From Streptomyces sp. WZ-12 (lineage in GTDB: Bacteria > Actinomycetota > Actinomycetes > Streptomycetales > Streptomycetaceae): a stretch of DNA of 64,000 bases. The stretch is taken from positions 1,798,001-1,862,000 of the forward strand of contig NZ_CP118574.1 of NCBI RefSeq assembly GCF_028898845.1. The letters are read 5' to 3'. A program made the position numbers and the translations under genes. The number at the start of each line of letters is the position of its first letter. The first letter of the stretch is position 1. Shown piece after piece: positions 1 through 8,237 of the stretch. The notes below the pieces were generated by a model. That model did not search any database, had not been told where the DNA came from, and worked only from the letters and a program-made list of their open reading frames with translations.

Positions 1-759
1 CTACCGTTGCCCCACGGGGCGTTGGTGGCCGCTGGAACGGGCGACAACATGGCGGCGGCGCTCGGCCTGGGCCTGCGCCCCGGGCAGCCGGTGCTGAGCC
101 TGGGCACCTCCGGCACCGTCTACGCGGTCAGCACCCGCCGGCCCGCCGACCCCACCGGCACGGTCGCGGGCTTCGCCGACGCCCGAGGCGACTGGCTCCC
201 CCTGGCCTGCACGCTCAACTGCACGCTCGCCGTGGACCGGGTGGCCGCGCTGCTCGGCCGCGACCGGGAGGCCGTCGAGCCGGGCGGCGACGCCGTGTTG
301 CTGCCCTTCCTGGACGGCGAGCGGACCCCGAATCTGCCGCACGCCTCGGGCCTGCTGCACGGCCTGCGCCACGACACCACCGCCGGCCAACTGCTCCAAG
401 CCGCCTATGACGGCGCGGTGTTCGCGCTGCTGCGGGCGCTGGACGAGCTGCCGGGGACGGACGCCGCGCCCGGCGCGCCGCTGCTGCTGATCGGCGGCGG
501 GGCCCGGGGCGACGCCTGGCGGGAGACCGTGCGCCGGCTCTCCGGCCGGCCGGTGGTGGTGCCCGACGCCGACGAGCTCGCCGCACTGGGGGCGGCGGCG
601 CAGGCGGCCGGGCTGCTACTGGAGGAGGATCCGGCGGCGGTGGCGCGCCGTTGGGGCACGGCCCGCGGCGCGGAATACCCGGCCCGGGAGCAAGACACCG
701 CCACCTGGGGGAGATTGACTGCCACACTGAGCAACGCGGCGCTCCTGTGGGGCAGTTGA
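1..759 (+). CDS. xylB: Xylulokinase, C-terminal part (5' end outside window), likely encapsulin cargo
   Basis: The open frame runs in from the window edge, so only the last 252 residues are visible. They match the C-terminal half of FGGY kinases of the xylulokinase type: the GTGDNMAAALG and LSLGTSGTVYA phosphate-binding stretches, a FLDGERTPN segment, and the IGGGARGDAWRE adenosine-binding loop near the end. The enzyme phosphorylates D-xylulose to xylulose 5-phosphate with ATP in the cytosol. Two family 2B encapsulin shell genes follow on the same strand 205 bp downstream. Xylulose kinases are one of the recognised cargo classes of family 2B encapsulins, so this enzyme is probably packaged in the shell. 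The expected disordered N-terminal cargo-loading extension would lie before base 1 and cannot be checked here. Confidence 0.85.
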   Translation, partial: LPLPHGALVAAGTGDNMAAALGLGLRPGQPVLSLGTSGTVYAVSTRRPADPTGTVAGFADARGDWLPLACTLNCTLAVDRVAALLGRDREAVEPGGDAVLLPFLDGERTPNLPHASGLLHGLRHDTTAGQLLQAAYDGAVFALLRALDELPGTDAAPGAPLLLIGGGARGDAWRETVRRLSGRPVVVPDADELAALGAAAQAAGLLLEEDPAAVARRWGTARGAEYPAREQDTATWGRLTATLSNAALLWGS

Positions 760-813
760 CCGACGGGGCAATCACCCCGGCACACCGTGCCCACATCGAA
801 AAAACGCTAAACC

Positions 814-827
814 CTTTCCAGGGAAAG
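814..827. promoter_or_regulatory. Short palindrome upstream of the first shell gene
   Basis: CTTTCC-AG-GGAAAG is a perfect 6-bp inverted repeat in the AT-richer 205-bp gap between xylB and the first shell gene. A related TTTCC-C-GGAAA palindrome lies upstream of the second shell gene (2458-2468). It could be an operator or part of an RNA structure; function is not shown. Confidence 0.35.
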
Positions 828-963
828 CATTTTCCATGCCACCCATTCGAGCGATTGTGCTGATAAAAACAGCACCACTATCTTCAAGGCGGCGGTGAGC
901 TGCCGGCGGACATTCCTGACTTTCCCCGGTGTACGGTGCCGCAGCCTCCACGAGATAGGTGAC

Positions 964-2376
964 ATGGTGACGATTGCCGGCGAAACGCTGTCCGGAAGCG
1001 CCGAAGAGAGCCAGATTTCCAGCCTGACCACCGCGGCCGCGCGGAATCTGGCGACGACCACCAAGACCGCGCCGCAGATGCAGGGCATCACGTCCCGCTG
1101 GCTGCTGCGGCTGCTGCCCTGGGTGCAGGTCTCCGGCGGCACCTACCGCGTCAACCGGCGGCTGGCGTACACCGTCGGCGACGGGCGGATCGACTTCGAC
1201 ATCAACGGCACCTCGGTCTCGATCATCCCCGACGAGCTGCGCGAACTCCCCGTCCTCCAGGACTTCACCGACACCCAGGTGCTCGCCGCGCTTGGCGAAA
1301 GGTTCACTCAACACGAGTACGCGCCGGGCGAGGTGATCGCCCAGGCCGGCACCCCGCACGACCGCCTGGTTCTGATCGCGCACGGCCGCGTCGACCGGAT
1401 CGGCACCGGAAAATACGGTGACGAGGCCGTCCTCGAAGCGCTGGCCGGCGGCGACCACCTCGGTGACGCCCCGCTCAACGCCGCCGACGGCCAATGGGAG
1501 TTCAGCTACCGGGCGGTGACCCGGGTGACGGTGATGGCCCTGGCGCGGCAGGACGCCCAGGAGGTCATCGGCCGCTCCCCGGCCCTGCGCGACCACCTCG
1601 CGACGGACCCGAGTGGCGACGGCCGACCGGCCAACGCCAGCGGCGAGTCCGAGGTCGCGCTCGCCTCCGGCCACCACGGCGAGCCCGCCCTGCCCAGCAC
1701 CTTCGTCGACTACGAGCCGGCCCCGCGGGAGTACGAACTCAGCGTCGCGCAGACCGTCCTGCGCACCCACACCCGCGTCGGCGACCTCTACAGCGACCCG
1801 ATGAACCAGGTCGAGGAGCAGCTCAAGCTCACCGTGCAGGCGCTGCGCGAGCGCCAGGAGCACGAGATGATCAACAACCCCGGCTTCGGGCTGCTCCACA
1901 ACACCGACCTCAAGCAGCGCATCCACCCCCGCAGCGGCCCACCCACCCCCGACGACCTGGACGAACTCCTCGCGACGGTGTGGAAGGACCCCAGCTTCCT
2001 GCTGGCCCACCCCAAGGTGATCGCCGCGATCGGCCGGGAGTGCAGCGCCCGCGGCCTCTACCCGGACGCGGTCGACTTCATGGGCCACTCGGTGCCGTCC
2101 TGGCGCGGCGTGCCGATCTTCCCCTGCAACAAGATCCCGGTGACGAAGGAGGGCACCAGCTCGGTGCTGGTACTGCGCACCGGCGAGGAGAAGCAGGGTG
2201 TCGTGGGGCTACACCGCAGCGGAATTCCCGATGAATACGAACCGAGCCTTTCGGTGCGTTTCATGGGCATCGACGACAAGGCCATCGCCAACTACCTCGT
2301 CAGCGCCTACTATTCGGCGGCCATTCTCGTACCCGACGCGGTGGGACTCCTCCAGGACGTGGAAATCGGGCACTGA
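964..2376 (+). CDS. Family 2B encapsulin nanocompartment shell protein (shell 1)
   Basis: Structural protein expected to self-assemble into an icosahedral HK97-fold shell around a cargo enzyme. The order is a short variable N-arm (1-20), a conserved block beginning [11 protein letters not shown] with the [12 protein letters not shown] stretch (about 22-100), a cyclic-nucleotide-binding-like insertion (about 100-215, with [18 protein letters not shown]), then the remaining HK97 core (about 245-470) with [26 protein letters not shown] and a [13 protein letters not shown] segment. The cNMP-like insertion is what defines family 2B. I chose ATG 964 (470 aa) because it matches the start and length of the paralogue downstream (471 aa); a GTG at 895 would add 23 poorly conserved residues but has a purine-rich AAGGCGG before it. 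It probably forms one operon with xylB and shell 2. Confidence 0.88.
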   Translation: MVTIAGETLSGSAEESQISSLTTAAARNLATTTKTAPQMQGITSRWLLRLLPWVQVSGGTYRVNRRLAYTVGDGRIDFDINGTSVSIIPDELRELPVLQDFTDTQVLAALGERFTQHEYAPGEVIAQAGTPHDRLVLIAHGRVDRIGTGKYGDEAVLEALAGGDHLGDAPLNAADGQWEFSYRAVTRVTVMALARQDAQEVIGRSPALRDHLATDPSGDGRPANASGESEVALASGHHGEPALPSTFVDYEPAPREYELSVAQTVLRTHTRVGDLYSDPMNQVEEQLKLTVQALRERQEHEMINNPGFGLLHNTDLKQRIHPRSGPPTPDDLDELLATVWKDPSFLLAHPKVIAAIGRECSARGLYPDAVDFMGHSVPSWRGVPIFPCNKIPVTKEGTSSVLVLRTGEEKQGVVGLHRSGIPDEYEPSLSVRFMGIDDKAIANYLVSAYYSAAILVPDAVGLLQDVEIGH

Positions 2377-2457
2377 GCGGACGAACAGGAGGGACAACTG
2401 CCGCCCGCAACGGGCCAGTAGAAACCCTCCGCACCCAACTCCCCCGCTTTCCGGTGC

Positions 2458-2468
2458 TTTCCCGGAAA
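2458..2468. promoter_or_regulatory. Short palindrome between the two shell genes
   Basis: TTTCC-C-GGAAA lies 50 bp before the second shell start, in the 141-bp gap. It resembles the CTTTCC/GGAAAG palindrome before shell 1. It may be a shared operator or an RNA processing/attenuation hairpin that tunes the ratio of the two shell proteins; this is inference. Confidence 0.3.
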
Positions 2469-2517
2469 TCTCCGCAGCGACGTTTCACGCACCGAACGGA
2501 ACAGGTGACTTCCCGTC

Positions 2518-3933
2518 ATGACCACATCCGTGGACCCCACGTCCGGCCCGCAGACCGACGGCACCGAGCAGCTCCGGTCCAGCCTGGACCCCACGGCCGC
2601 CCGCAACTTGGCGACCACCACCAAGACCCCGCCGCAGATGCAGGGCATCTCCTCGCGCTGGCTGCTGCGCATCCTGCCCTGGGTACAGGTCTCCGGCGGC
2701 ACGTACCGCGTCAACCGGCGGCTGACCCACACCCTCGGCGACGGCGAGGTGGAGTTCATCACCGAGGGCTCCGAAGTCCGGGTGATCCCCCAGGAGTTGC
2801 GGGAGCTCCCCCCGCTGCGCGGCCTCACCGACGACGCCACCCTCCAGGAGCTCGCCGGGCGCTTCGTCCAGCGCGACATCGTCCCCGGAGACGTGCTCGC
2901 CGAGCGGGGTGCGACGACCGACCAGATCATCCTCATCGCGCACGGCAAGTTCGAGCGCATCGGCACCGGCAAGTACGGCGACGAGCGGGTGCTCGGCGTC
3001 CTCGCCGGCGGCGGGGCGGCCGGCGAGGCGGCACTGCTCGCGCCGGACGCGGAATGGGAGTTCACCCTGCGCGCCGCCACCCGCGGCACCATCCTCACCC
3101 TCTCCCGCGGCGACTACGAGGAGGTGCTCGGCCGTTCCGCGGCGCTCCGCGCGCACATCGAGGGCGTCCGCACGGCCCTGGTCCCGGCGCAGAACAAGCA
3201 CGGCGAGGCCGCCATCGAACTGGCCGCCGGCCACAGCGGCGAGCCCGAACTGCCGGGCACGTTCGTGGACTACGAGCGAGCGCCGCGGGAGTACTCGCTC
3301 AGCGTCGCGCAGACCGTGCTGAAGATCCACTCCCGGGTCGCCGACCTCTACAACGACCCGATGAACCAGCTCGACCAGCAGTTGCGGCTCACGGTGGAGG
3401 CGCTGCGCGAGCGCCAGGAGCACGAGCTGGTCAACAACCGGGAGTTCGGCCTGCTGTACAACGCCGACCTCAAGCAGCGCATCCACACCCACAGCGGCCC
3501 GCCCACCCCCGACGACCTGGACGAGCTGATCTCCAGGCGCCGCAAGACCCAGTTCCTGCTGGCGCACCCGCGGACCATCGCCGCCATCGGCCGCGAGTGG
3601 AACGCCCGCGGCATCTACCCGGCGACGGTGGACTTCGACGGCACACCCGTGCGCGCCTGGCGCGGCATCCCGCTGCTGCCCTGCAACAAGATCCCGATCA
3701 ACCCGGACCAGACCAGCTCGATCCTCGCGATGCGCGTCGGCGAGGAGAACCAGGGCGTCGTCGGCCTCCACCAGACCGGCATCCCCGACGAGTACCGCCC
3801 GGGCCTCTCGGTCCGCTTCATGGGCATCAACGACCAGGCCATCATCAAGTACCTGGTCAGCGCCTACCATTCGGCGGCGGTGCTGGTGCCGGACGCGCTG
3901 GGCATCCTGGAGGACGTCGAGATCGGCCGCTGA
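2518..3933 (+). CDS. Family 2B encapsulin nanocompartment shell protein (shell 2)
   Basis: 471-residue paralogue of the preceding shell protein, with identical domain order: N-arm, [11 protein letters not shown] block, cNMP-binding-like insertion (about 100-215), and HK97 core from [15 protein letters not shown] to the C-terminus [10 protein letters not shown]. By eye well over half of all positions are identical to shell 1, with the divergence concentrated in the N-arm, the nucleotide-domain loops and the linker around residues 215-240. That is what two co-assembling but distinct subunits would look like. ATG 2518 is preceded by AGGTGA at 9 nt. The two nucleotide pockets differ in sequence, so ligand binding may differ or be lost in one. 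A strong hairpin follows, closing the operon. Confidence 0.9.
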   Translation: MTTSVDPTSGPQTDGTEQLRSSLDPTAARNLATTTKTPPQMQGISSRWLLRILPWVQVSGGTYRVNRRLTHTLGDGEVEFITEGSEVRVIPQELRELPPLRGLTDDATLQELAGRFVQRDIVPGDVLAERGATTDQIILIAHGKFERIGTGKYGDERVLGVLAGGGAAGEAALLAPDAEWEFTLRAATRGTILTLSRGDYEEVLGRSAALRAHIEGVRTALVPAQNKHGEAAIELAAGHSGEPELPGTFVDYERAPREYSLSVAQTVLKIHSRVADLYNDPMNQLDQQLRLTVEALRERQEHELVNNREFGLLYNADLKQRIHTHSGPPTPDDLDELISRRRKTQFLLAHPRTIAAIGREWNARGIYPATVDFDGTPVRAWRGIPLLPCNKIPINPDQTSSILAMRVGEENQGVVGLHQTGIPDEYRPGLSVRFMGINDQAIIKYLVSAYHSAAVLVPDALGILEDVEIGR

Positions 3934-4255
3934 CCGACCGGGCCGGGGCACCGCCCCCGTCGACCGGACCGGAGACGTCACCACCCGGGTGCCGCCGCCG
4001 CACTGACGCCCCGTAAGGGGCCGGAGGTGCGGCGCGGCACCCGGGTGCGTTCGTGCGACCACCCCTGGAATCATTGGGGCGTTGGGCCGATCAGGGAACG
4101 TTGAGCGCTTTTGACCCGTCCCGGGCCTTCTTTGGTCAAGCCATTGACGCAACGGCCATTCCCTTGGCAGGACGCGCACTGTTGCGCATGATGAACGCAC
4201 CGGCATGTGCGTGACATGTACGCGACCACCCCCTCGGTCCTTGTCAGGAGTTCAC
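3934..4255. other. 322-bp gap between encapsulin operon and amidase gene
   Basis: It holds the terminator hairpin (3982-4047) and, further on, an AT-richer stretch with TTGACG at 4144 that could be a -35 element for the amidase gene. TTGACGCAACG here recurs exactly at 5156-5166, just before the phosphodiester glycosidase gene. No gene seen. Confidence 0.5.
3982..4047 (+). terminator. Large hairpin terminator after the encapsulin operon
   Basis: Two outward arms beginning and ending with CACCCGGGTG pair over about 30 bp (CACCCGGGTGCCGC against GCGGCACCCGGGTG, then CGCAC/GTGCG and GCCCC/GGGGC) around a GTAA loop. There is no T-run, as is usual for Streptomyces terminators. Confidence 0.75.
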
Positions 4256-4897
4256 ATGGAACCCGCCCAGCACTTCCCGGCCCGCCGGCGGCTGCTCACC
4301 AGCGCCGCCGCACTCGCCGCGGCCGCCGCGCTCACCCCCCTCACCCCGGCCGCCGCGGCCCCGCGCAAACGCTCCGCCCAGCCCGCCGACTACCCGCCCG
4401 TCCACTGGACCCCGGCCGACCCCGCCAACTACTCCGCCGCCGACCGCCCGGCGCAGTACGCCATCGACACCGTCATCATCCACGTGACCCAGGAGACCTT
4501 CCCGGACACCCTGCGGCTCTTCCAGGACTCCACCCACAAGGCCGCCGCCCACTACGTCGTCCGCTCCTCCGACGGCTTCACCGCCCAGTGCGTCCACGAA
4601 CGGGACGTCGCCTGGCACGCCGGCAACTGGAGCTACAACACCCGCAGCATCGGCATCGAGCACGAGGGCTGGATCGACGACCCGAAGTGGTTCACCGAGT
4701 CGCTCTACGCCCACTCCGCGATGCTCACCGCCGCCATCTGCGAGCGCTACGGCATCCCCAAGGACCGCAAGCACATCATCGGCCACGTCGAGGTCCCCGG
4801 AACCGACCACACCGACCCCGGCCAGTACTGGGACTGGGCCCACTACATGGAGCTGGTCAACGGCATGGCCTTCTGGGAAAACCTCCTGGACGCCTGA
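4256..4897 (+). CDS. Secreted N-acetylmuramoyl-L-alanine amidase (amidase_2, Tat signal)
   Basis: 213-residue peptidoglycan amidase that cleaves the bond between N-acetylmuramic acid and L-alanine outside the cell. The N-terminus has a twin-arginine style signal (ARRRLLTSAAALAAA, cleaved near AAAAAP at about 35). The mature part is an amidase_2/T7-lysozyme fold: zinc ligand His in TVIIHVTQ, the AHYVVRSSDG stretch, Trp-His in DVAWHAGNWSYN, and the HIIGHVEVPGTDHTDPG segment that carries the second zinc His and a final GTDHTDPG loop. ATG 4256 is chosen because AGGAG precedes it by 6 nt. No cell-wall-binding domain is visible, so it is a single-domain enzyme; the role may be wall turnover or recycling. 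Confidence 0.88.
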   Translation: MEPAQHFPARRRLLTSAAALAAAAALTPLTPAAAAPRKRSAQPADYPPVHWTPADPANYSAADRPAQYAIDTVIIHVTQETFPDTLRLFQDSTHKAAAHYVVRSSDGFTAQCVHERDVAWHAGNWSYNTRSIGIEHEGWIDDPKWFTESLYAHSAMLTAAICERYGIPKDRKHIIGHVEVPGTDHTDPGQYWDWAHYMELVNGMAFWENLLDA

Positions 4898-4994
4898 CCC
4901 GACCACCTGACGCCTCATAGGGCAACCAGGCCCGGACCCGCCCACACCCGCCGAACCGCCCCACGCACCACACCCCAACCACCCGCCCCAGATA

Positions 4995-5027
4995 ACACCG
5001 GGCGACACCGGGCGACATCGGGCGACA
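4995..5027. repeat. 10-bp tandem repeat, three copies
   Basis: ACACCGGGCG is repeated three times (third copy with one change, ACATCGGGCG) plus a partial fourth, in the gap between the amidase and the glycosidase genes. One unit is one helical turn. It could be slippage sequence or a stacked protein-binding site; no function can be assigned. Confidence 0.6.
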
Positions 5028-5179
5028 CAACATCATCACCCAGCTCACCCGCCCCATCCGCCGCCCGCTTCCCCCTCACCCCGCTACACCGTTCCGCGGA
5101 TGTTCGGCACTCCGCCATCCGCGGGCCACAGCACCACCGCCACCGCCTGGGACAGTTGACGCAACGTCAGGGGGCTGAT

Positions 5180-6424
5180 GTGAAACAGCGGTTGAGCAAG
5201 GCCCGAACGGTGACGGCGGTCGCCGTCGCCTGGGGCGTCCTGGTCGGTGGCGCCGCCGCCGGCACGACACGGGCGAACGCCGCGGACGACGGCCTCACCC
5301 GATCCACCCCGTTGCGACTGGCGCCCGGGGTGACCTACACCGAATTCCGCATGCCACTGCCGCGCGGCCTCGTCCACGGGCACCTGCTGACCGTGGACCT
5401 GTCCGCTCCGGCGGTCACGGTGGACCTGCTCCACCCGGCCGCCGTCGCCGCCCGCACCCGGGTGTCCGAACTGGCCGGGGAGCGGGACGCGGTCGGGGCG
5501 GTCAACGGCGACTTCTTCAACATCTCCGAGGCCCAGCACCCCGGGGTCGAGGCCACCGGCTCCTCGGTCGGCCCCGCGGTGTCCTCCGGGCGGGAGCTCA
5601 AGGCCGCGGTCCCCAACGGCCAACGCTTCGGCCCCGCCCTTCCACCCGGCGCCACCACCGAGGACGTGCTCGGCGTCGGCTACGACCACCGCGCGCGCCT
5701 GGACCGACTGACACTGCACGGCACGATCCGCACCCCCCACGGCTCCTGGCCACTGCGCGGCCTGAACCAGTACGCGCTCCCGGAGGGCGGCATCGGCGCG
5801 TACACCGCCCAATGGGGCCAGGTGTCCCGGAAACGGGCGGTCTGCGGCACCGACACCGACCGCGCCGCCGGCTGCGACACCGACACCGCCGAGGTGACGG
5901 TCCGCAACGGCCGCGTGACGGAGACCGCCGAACGCCCCGGCGCCGGCGTGATCGAACCGGGCTCGGTCGTCCTGCTCGGCCGCGAGGCGGGCGCCCGTCG
6001 ACTGCGCACGCTCCACATCGGCCAACGGGTGCGCCTGGCCCACCGGCTCGCCCCCCGCCTGCCGGGCCGACTCCGCTGCGCCGTCGGCGGCTTCCCGGTC
6101 CTGCGCAACGGTCGCCCGGCGGGCGGCCTGGACACCGCCGCGGTGACGATGCGCACCTCCGCCGGCACCGCCCACCACGGCCGCACCCTGCTCCTGATGG
6201 CCCTGGACGGCGAGAAGGGCCAGCACCAGACCGGCCTCACCGTGCGCGAACTGGCCGACCTGATGGTCCGCCTCGGCGCCCGTGACGCGCTGGACCTCGA
6301 CGGCGGGGGCTCCTCGACCTTCGTCACCCGCGACCAGCACGATGAGGAGCAGGTCCGCAACCACCCCACGGACGGCAGGGAACGCCGGGTGGCCAACGCG
6401 GTGGGCGTTTTCTCCACCGGCTGA
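5180..6424 (+). CDS. Secreted phosphodiester glycosidase family protein (NAGPA-like)
   Basis: 414 residues with an N-terminal secretion signal (MKQRLSKARTVTAVAVAWG..., cleavage near TRANA-ADD at about 36). The rest fits the phosphodiester glycosidase/NAGPA domain, which hydrolyses sugar-phosphodiester linkages: VGAVNGDFFNI in the first third and the hallmark DALDLDGGGSSTF near the C-terminus. It is likely to act on phosphodiester sugars of wall polymers or exopolysaccharide. GTG 5180 is preceded by AGGGGG; a TTG at 5156 in the same frame would sit inside the TTGACGCAACG element and was rejected. The substrate is unknown. Confidence 0.82.
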   Translation: MKQRLSKARTVTAVAVAWGVLVGGAAAGTTRANAADDGLTRSTPLRLAPGVTYTEFRMPLPRGLVHGHLLTVDLSAPAVTVDLLHPAAVAARTRVSELAGERDAVGAVNGDFFNISEAQHPGVEATGSSVGPAVSSGRELKAAVPNGQRFGPALPPGATTEDVLGVGYDHRARLDRLTLHGTIRTPHGSWPLRGLNQYALPEGGIGAYTAQWGQVSRKRAVCGTDTDRAAGCDTDTAEVTVRNGRVTETAERPGAGVIEPGSVVLLGREAGARRLRTLHIGQRVRLAHRLAPRLPGRLRCAVGGFPVLRNGRPAGGLDTAAVTMRTSAGTAHHGRTLLLMALDGEKGQHQTGLTVRELADLMVRLGARDALDLDGGGSSTFVTRDQHDEEQVRNHPTDGRERRVANAVGVFSTG

Positions 6425-6730
6425 GGCGTCGGCCCCGCCGGTGGAGTCGGCCACCGAGGCGCCCACCGAGGCGGCGGCGCGGGGCGTTGGGCGGCGCGGG
6501 GCGGAAGGCGAGCCCGATGCGGCGGCGCGGTGGACCGGTGATGGGTCAGGGCAGGTGAGATGGGCCAGGACAGGTGAGGCGAGATGAGCGGGGCGAGACG
6601 GGCGGGTGCCTGCCGGGTGTCCGTGCCGGCCGCCGCTTGCTCTTCCTTGTTTCGGCAACGATTACGGAGAGTCGTTCGTTCCTGGACTTTGCTACCTAGG
6701 GTGATTATCGGGGGTGAGTCAGGGGAGCAC
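6425..6730. other. 306-bp gap between convergent genes
   Basis: The space after the glycosidase and before the stop of the small membrane gene is GC-rich with repetitive GGCGCGGGGCGG-type sequence, then an AT-richer patch (6640-6720). I see no convincing gene or perfect hairpin. Confidence 0.4.
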
Positions 6731-6931
6731 CTAGGGGCGGACGCTGCTGACGACCTCGGCGGCGCCGGCGAGGCCGTGGTGGATGTCCGGGGCGAGGCTG
6801 CTGCCCGCGAGGTAGAAGCCGAGCAGTCCGCACACGACGGCGTGCGAGATCTTCAGCTTTCCGCTGCGCAGGAAGATCACGATCAGGACCACCAACAAGA
6901 GGATGACGGAGACGGAGACGGCCACGGACAC
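6731..6931 (-). CDS. Small membrane protein of unknown function (66 aa)
   Basis: A 66-residue protein with a hydrophobic N-terminal helix (SVILLLVVLIVIFLRSGKLK), a second hydrophobic segment (HAVVCGLLGFYLAGSSLA) and a short tail APDIHHGLAGAAEVVSSVRP. GTG 6931 is preceded by AGGAGG at 4 nt; another GTG two codons on is also possible. I recognise the pattern as a small membrane protein common in Streptomyces, with no assigned function. It is transcribed away from the lipoprotein/lysX genes. Confidence 0.72.
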   Translation of the reverse strand: MSVAVSVSVILLLVVLIVIFLRSGKLKISHAVVCGLLGFYLAGSSLAPDIHHGLAGAAEVVSSVRP

Positions 6932-7262
6932 AACACCTCCTCGACCAGCGCCCGAACGGGCGGCGAGCGGTGGCCAGTTTGGCGCATTTCGGGGTATGTG
7001 CGGTTCGCGGCGTGGTGCTCCTAATGGGTGATCACTGCGGGTTACGGGGCGGGGTGGCGCCGGGGCGCGACGGCGGCGTTCGGGGCGGGGACTGCGGGCC
7101 GGCTCAACTTCCGCACCGGAGCGCCACGTTCGAGGGGTTTCTCGACCGCCGGTAAAGAAGTGGCATGGATCACCCCACCCCTCGCAACGTGGTGCGGCGA
7201 TTGACCGTCTTAGCGGCCGACATTGCCGCCGCTCCCGTACCCCCCGACGGAAAGCCCGCCCC
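6932..7262. other. Divergent intergenic region (331 bp)
   Basis: Separates the small membrane gene (minus) from the lipoprotein gene (plus), so it must hold both promoters. It is GC-rich, with no clear -35/-10 pair or strong inverted repeat that I could pick out. Confidence 0.4.
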
Positions 7263-8084
7263 ATGAGCCTGAGCCACGCCCGGTCGTTGAGGCCGTCCCG
7301 GTCGCTGTGCGTCGCCCTCGTGCTGATGCCGGTGCTCGGCGTCGGCACGCTCGCGGCGTGCGACGCGGCCCGGGCCTCGGCGAGCCAGGAGCGGCCGGTG
7401 CGGGTGGGGCTGGGTTCGGCCGACGGGCAGCCGACGGTACAGGCCGGCGACCGTTTGCAGGTGAGCGCGCAGGGTGGGGTGCTGACCGAGGTCACGGTGA
7501 CCGATCCGCGCGGGCGGCAGTTGGTCGGCGGGTTCAGTCAGGGCGGGACGGTGTGGACGTCGCGGGCCAAGGCCGCGCCGGACACCAAGTACTCCGTGCT
7601 CGCCCGGACCAGGAGCCCGCAGGGCGGGACGAGCGAGGCCAAGGAGTCGTTGACGACCGGGAAGGTGGTCAAGCGGAACCGGTTGACGATCAGCCCGCGC
7701 CCGCACGGCGAGGTGGTCGACGCCGACGATCCGATCACGCTGACCTTCGCCTTCCCGGTGCGCAACCGGGCGGCGGTGGAGCGGCGACTGGAGGTGACCA
7801 CGGACAACGGCACCGAAGGCGGGTGGACGTGGGAGACCTCCCGCGGCGGTCGGGACCGGATCATCTGGCGTCCGGAGCAGGCGTGGAAGCCGGGCACCGC
7901 GGTGACCCTGCGGGCCGAGCTGAATGGCGTGGACTCCGGCGGCGGGCGGTTCTTCACCAAGGACTACGGGCTGCGGTTCACCGTGGGTCGGAGTCCGGCC
8001 GTCCGGGCGGACCTCGATTCTGACGCGTACATCACACCCGGACTCGGACTTACGCCGGCTTTATGGCAAGGTCCAGGTGGGTGA
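7263..8084 (+). pseudogene. L,D-transpeptidase-like lipoprotein lacking the YkuD catalytic domain
   Basis: 273 residues. The N-terminus is a lipoprotein signal with lipobox LAAC (Cys33). Two Ig-like domains follow, as in the N-terminal half of actinobacterial L,D-transpeptidases (about 50-140 and 145-250, with PRPHGEVVDADDPITLTF typical of the second). In full-length family members the catalytic YkuD domain with its His/Cys motif begins right after the FTVGRS-type end of the second Ig domain. Here FTVGRSPAVRADLD is followed by about 20 unrelated residues and a stop, and the next 150 bp hold no YkuD remnant in any frame before lysX. The product cannot cross-link peptidoglycan. It is either a gene remnant after a deletion or a catalytically empty wall-binding lipoprotein. 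Confidence 0.65.
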
Positions 8085-8237
8085 CCCCGTGGCGGTCACC
8101 CGACCCTCCTCGCGAGGGACAGACAACGCAGGGGGCGGGGCCGGCGGGTCGGCCGGTCGCAGTGGCAGTGGAACGGAGGCGGGGAGCTCGCGCCTCGTGT
8201 TGGACTGCCGACCCCTTTCAGAGCCTAATGTGACGGA

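Noticed and set aside
895..963. GTG 895 start for shell 1
   Set aside because: The extra 23 residues are Cys/Arg-rich and have no counterpart in shell 2; ATG 964 gives nearly equal paralogue lengths. Not fully excluded because AAGGCGG precedes it.
2485..4206. Long minus-strand open frame opposite the second shell gene
   Set aside because: It is a GC-skew shadow: no family resemblance, low-complexity Arg/Gly/Ala content, and it covers a clear plus-strand gene.
5156..5179. TTG start for the phosphodiester glycosidase
   Set aside because: It falls in the TTGACGCAACG element; GTG 5180 has AGGGGG before it and leads directly into the signal peptide.
8085..8237. Frameshifted continuation of the L,D-transpeptidase
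   Set aside because: No frame in the 150 bp contains the YkuD His/Cys motif, so a deletion fits better than a frameshift.
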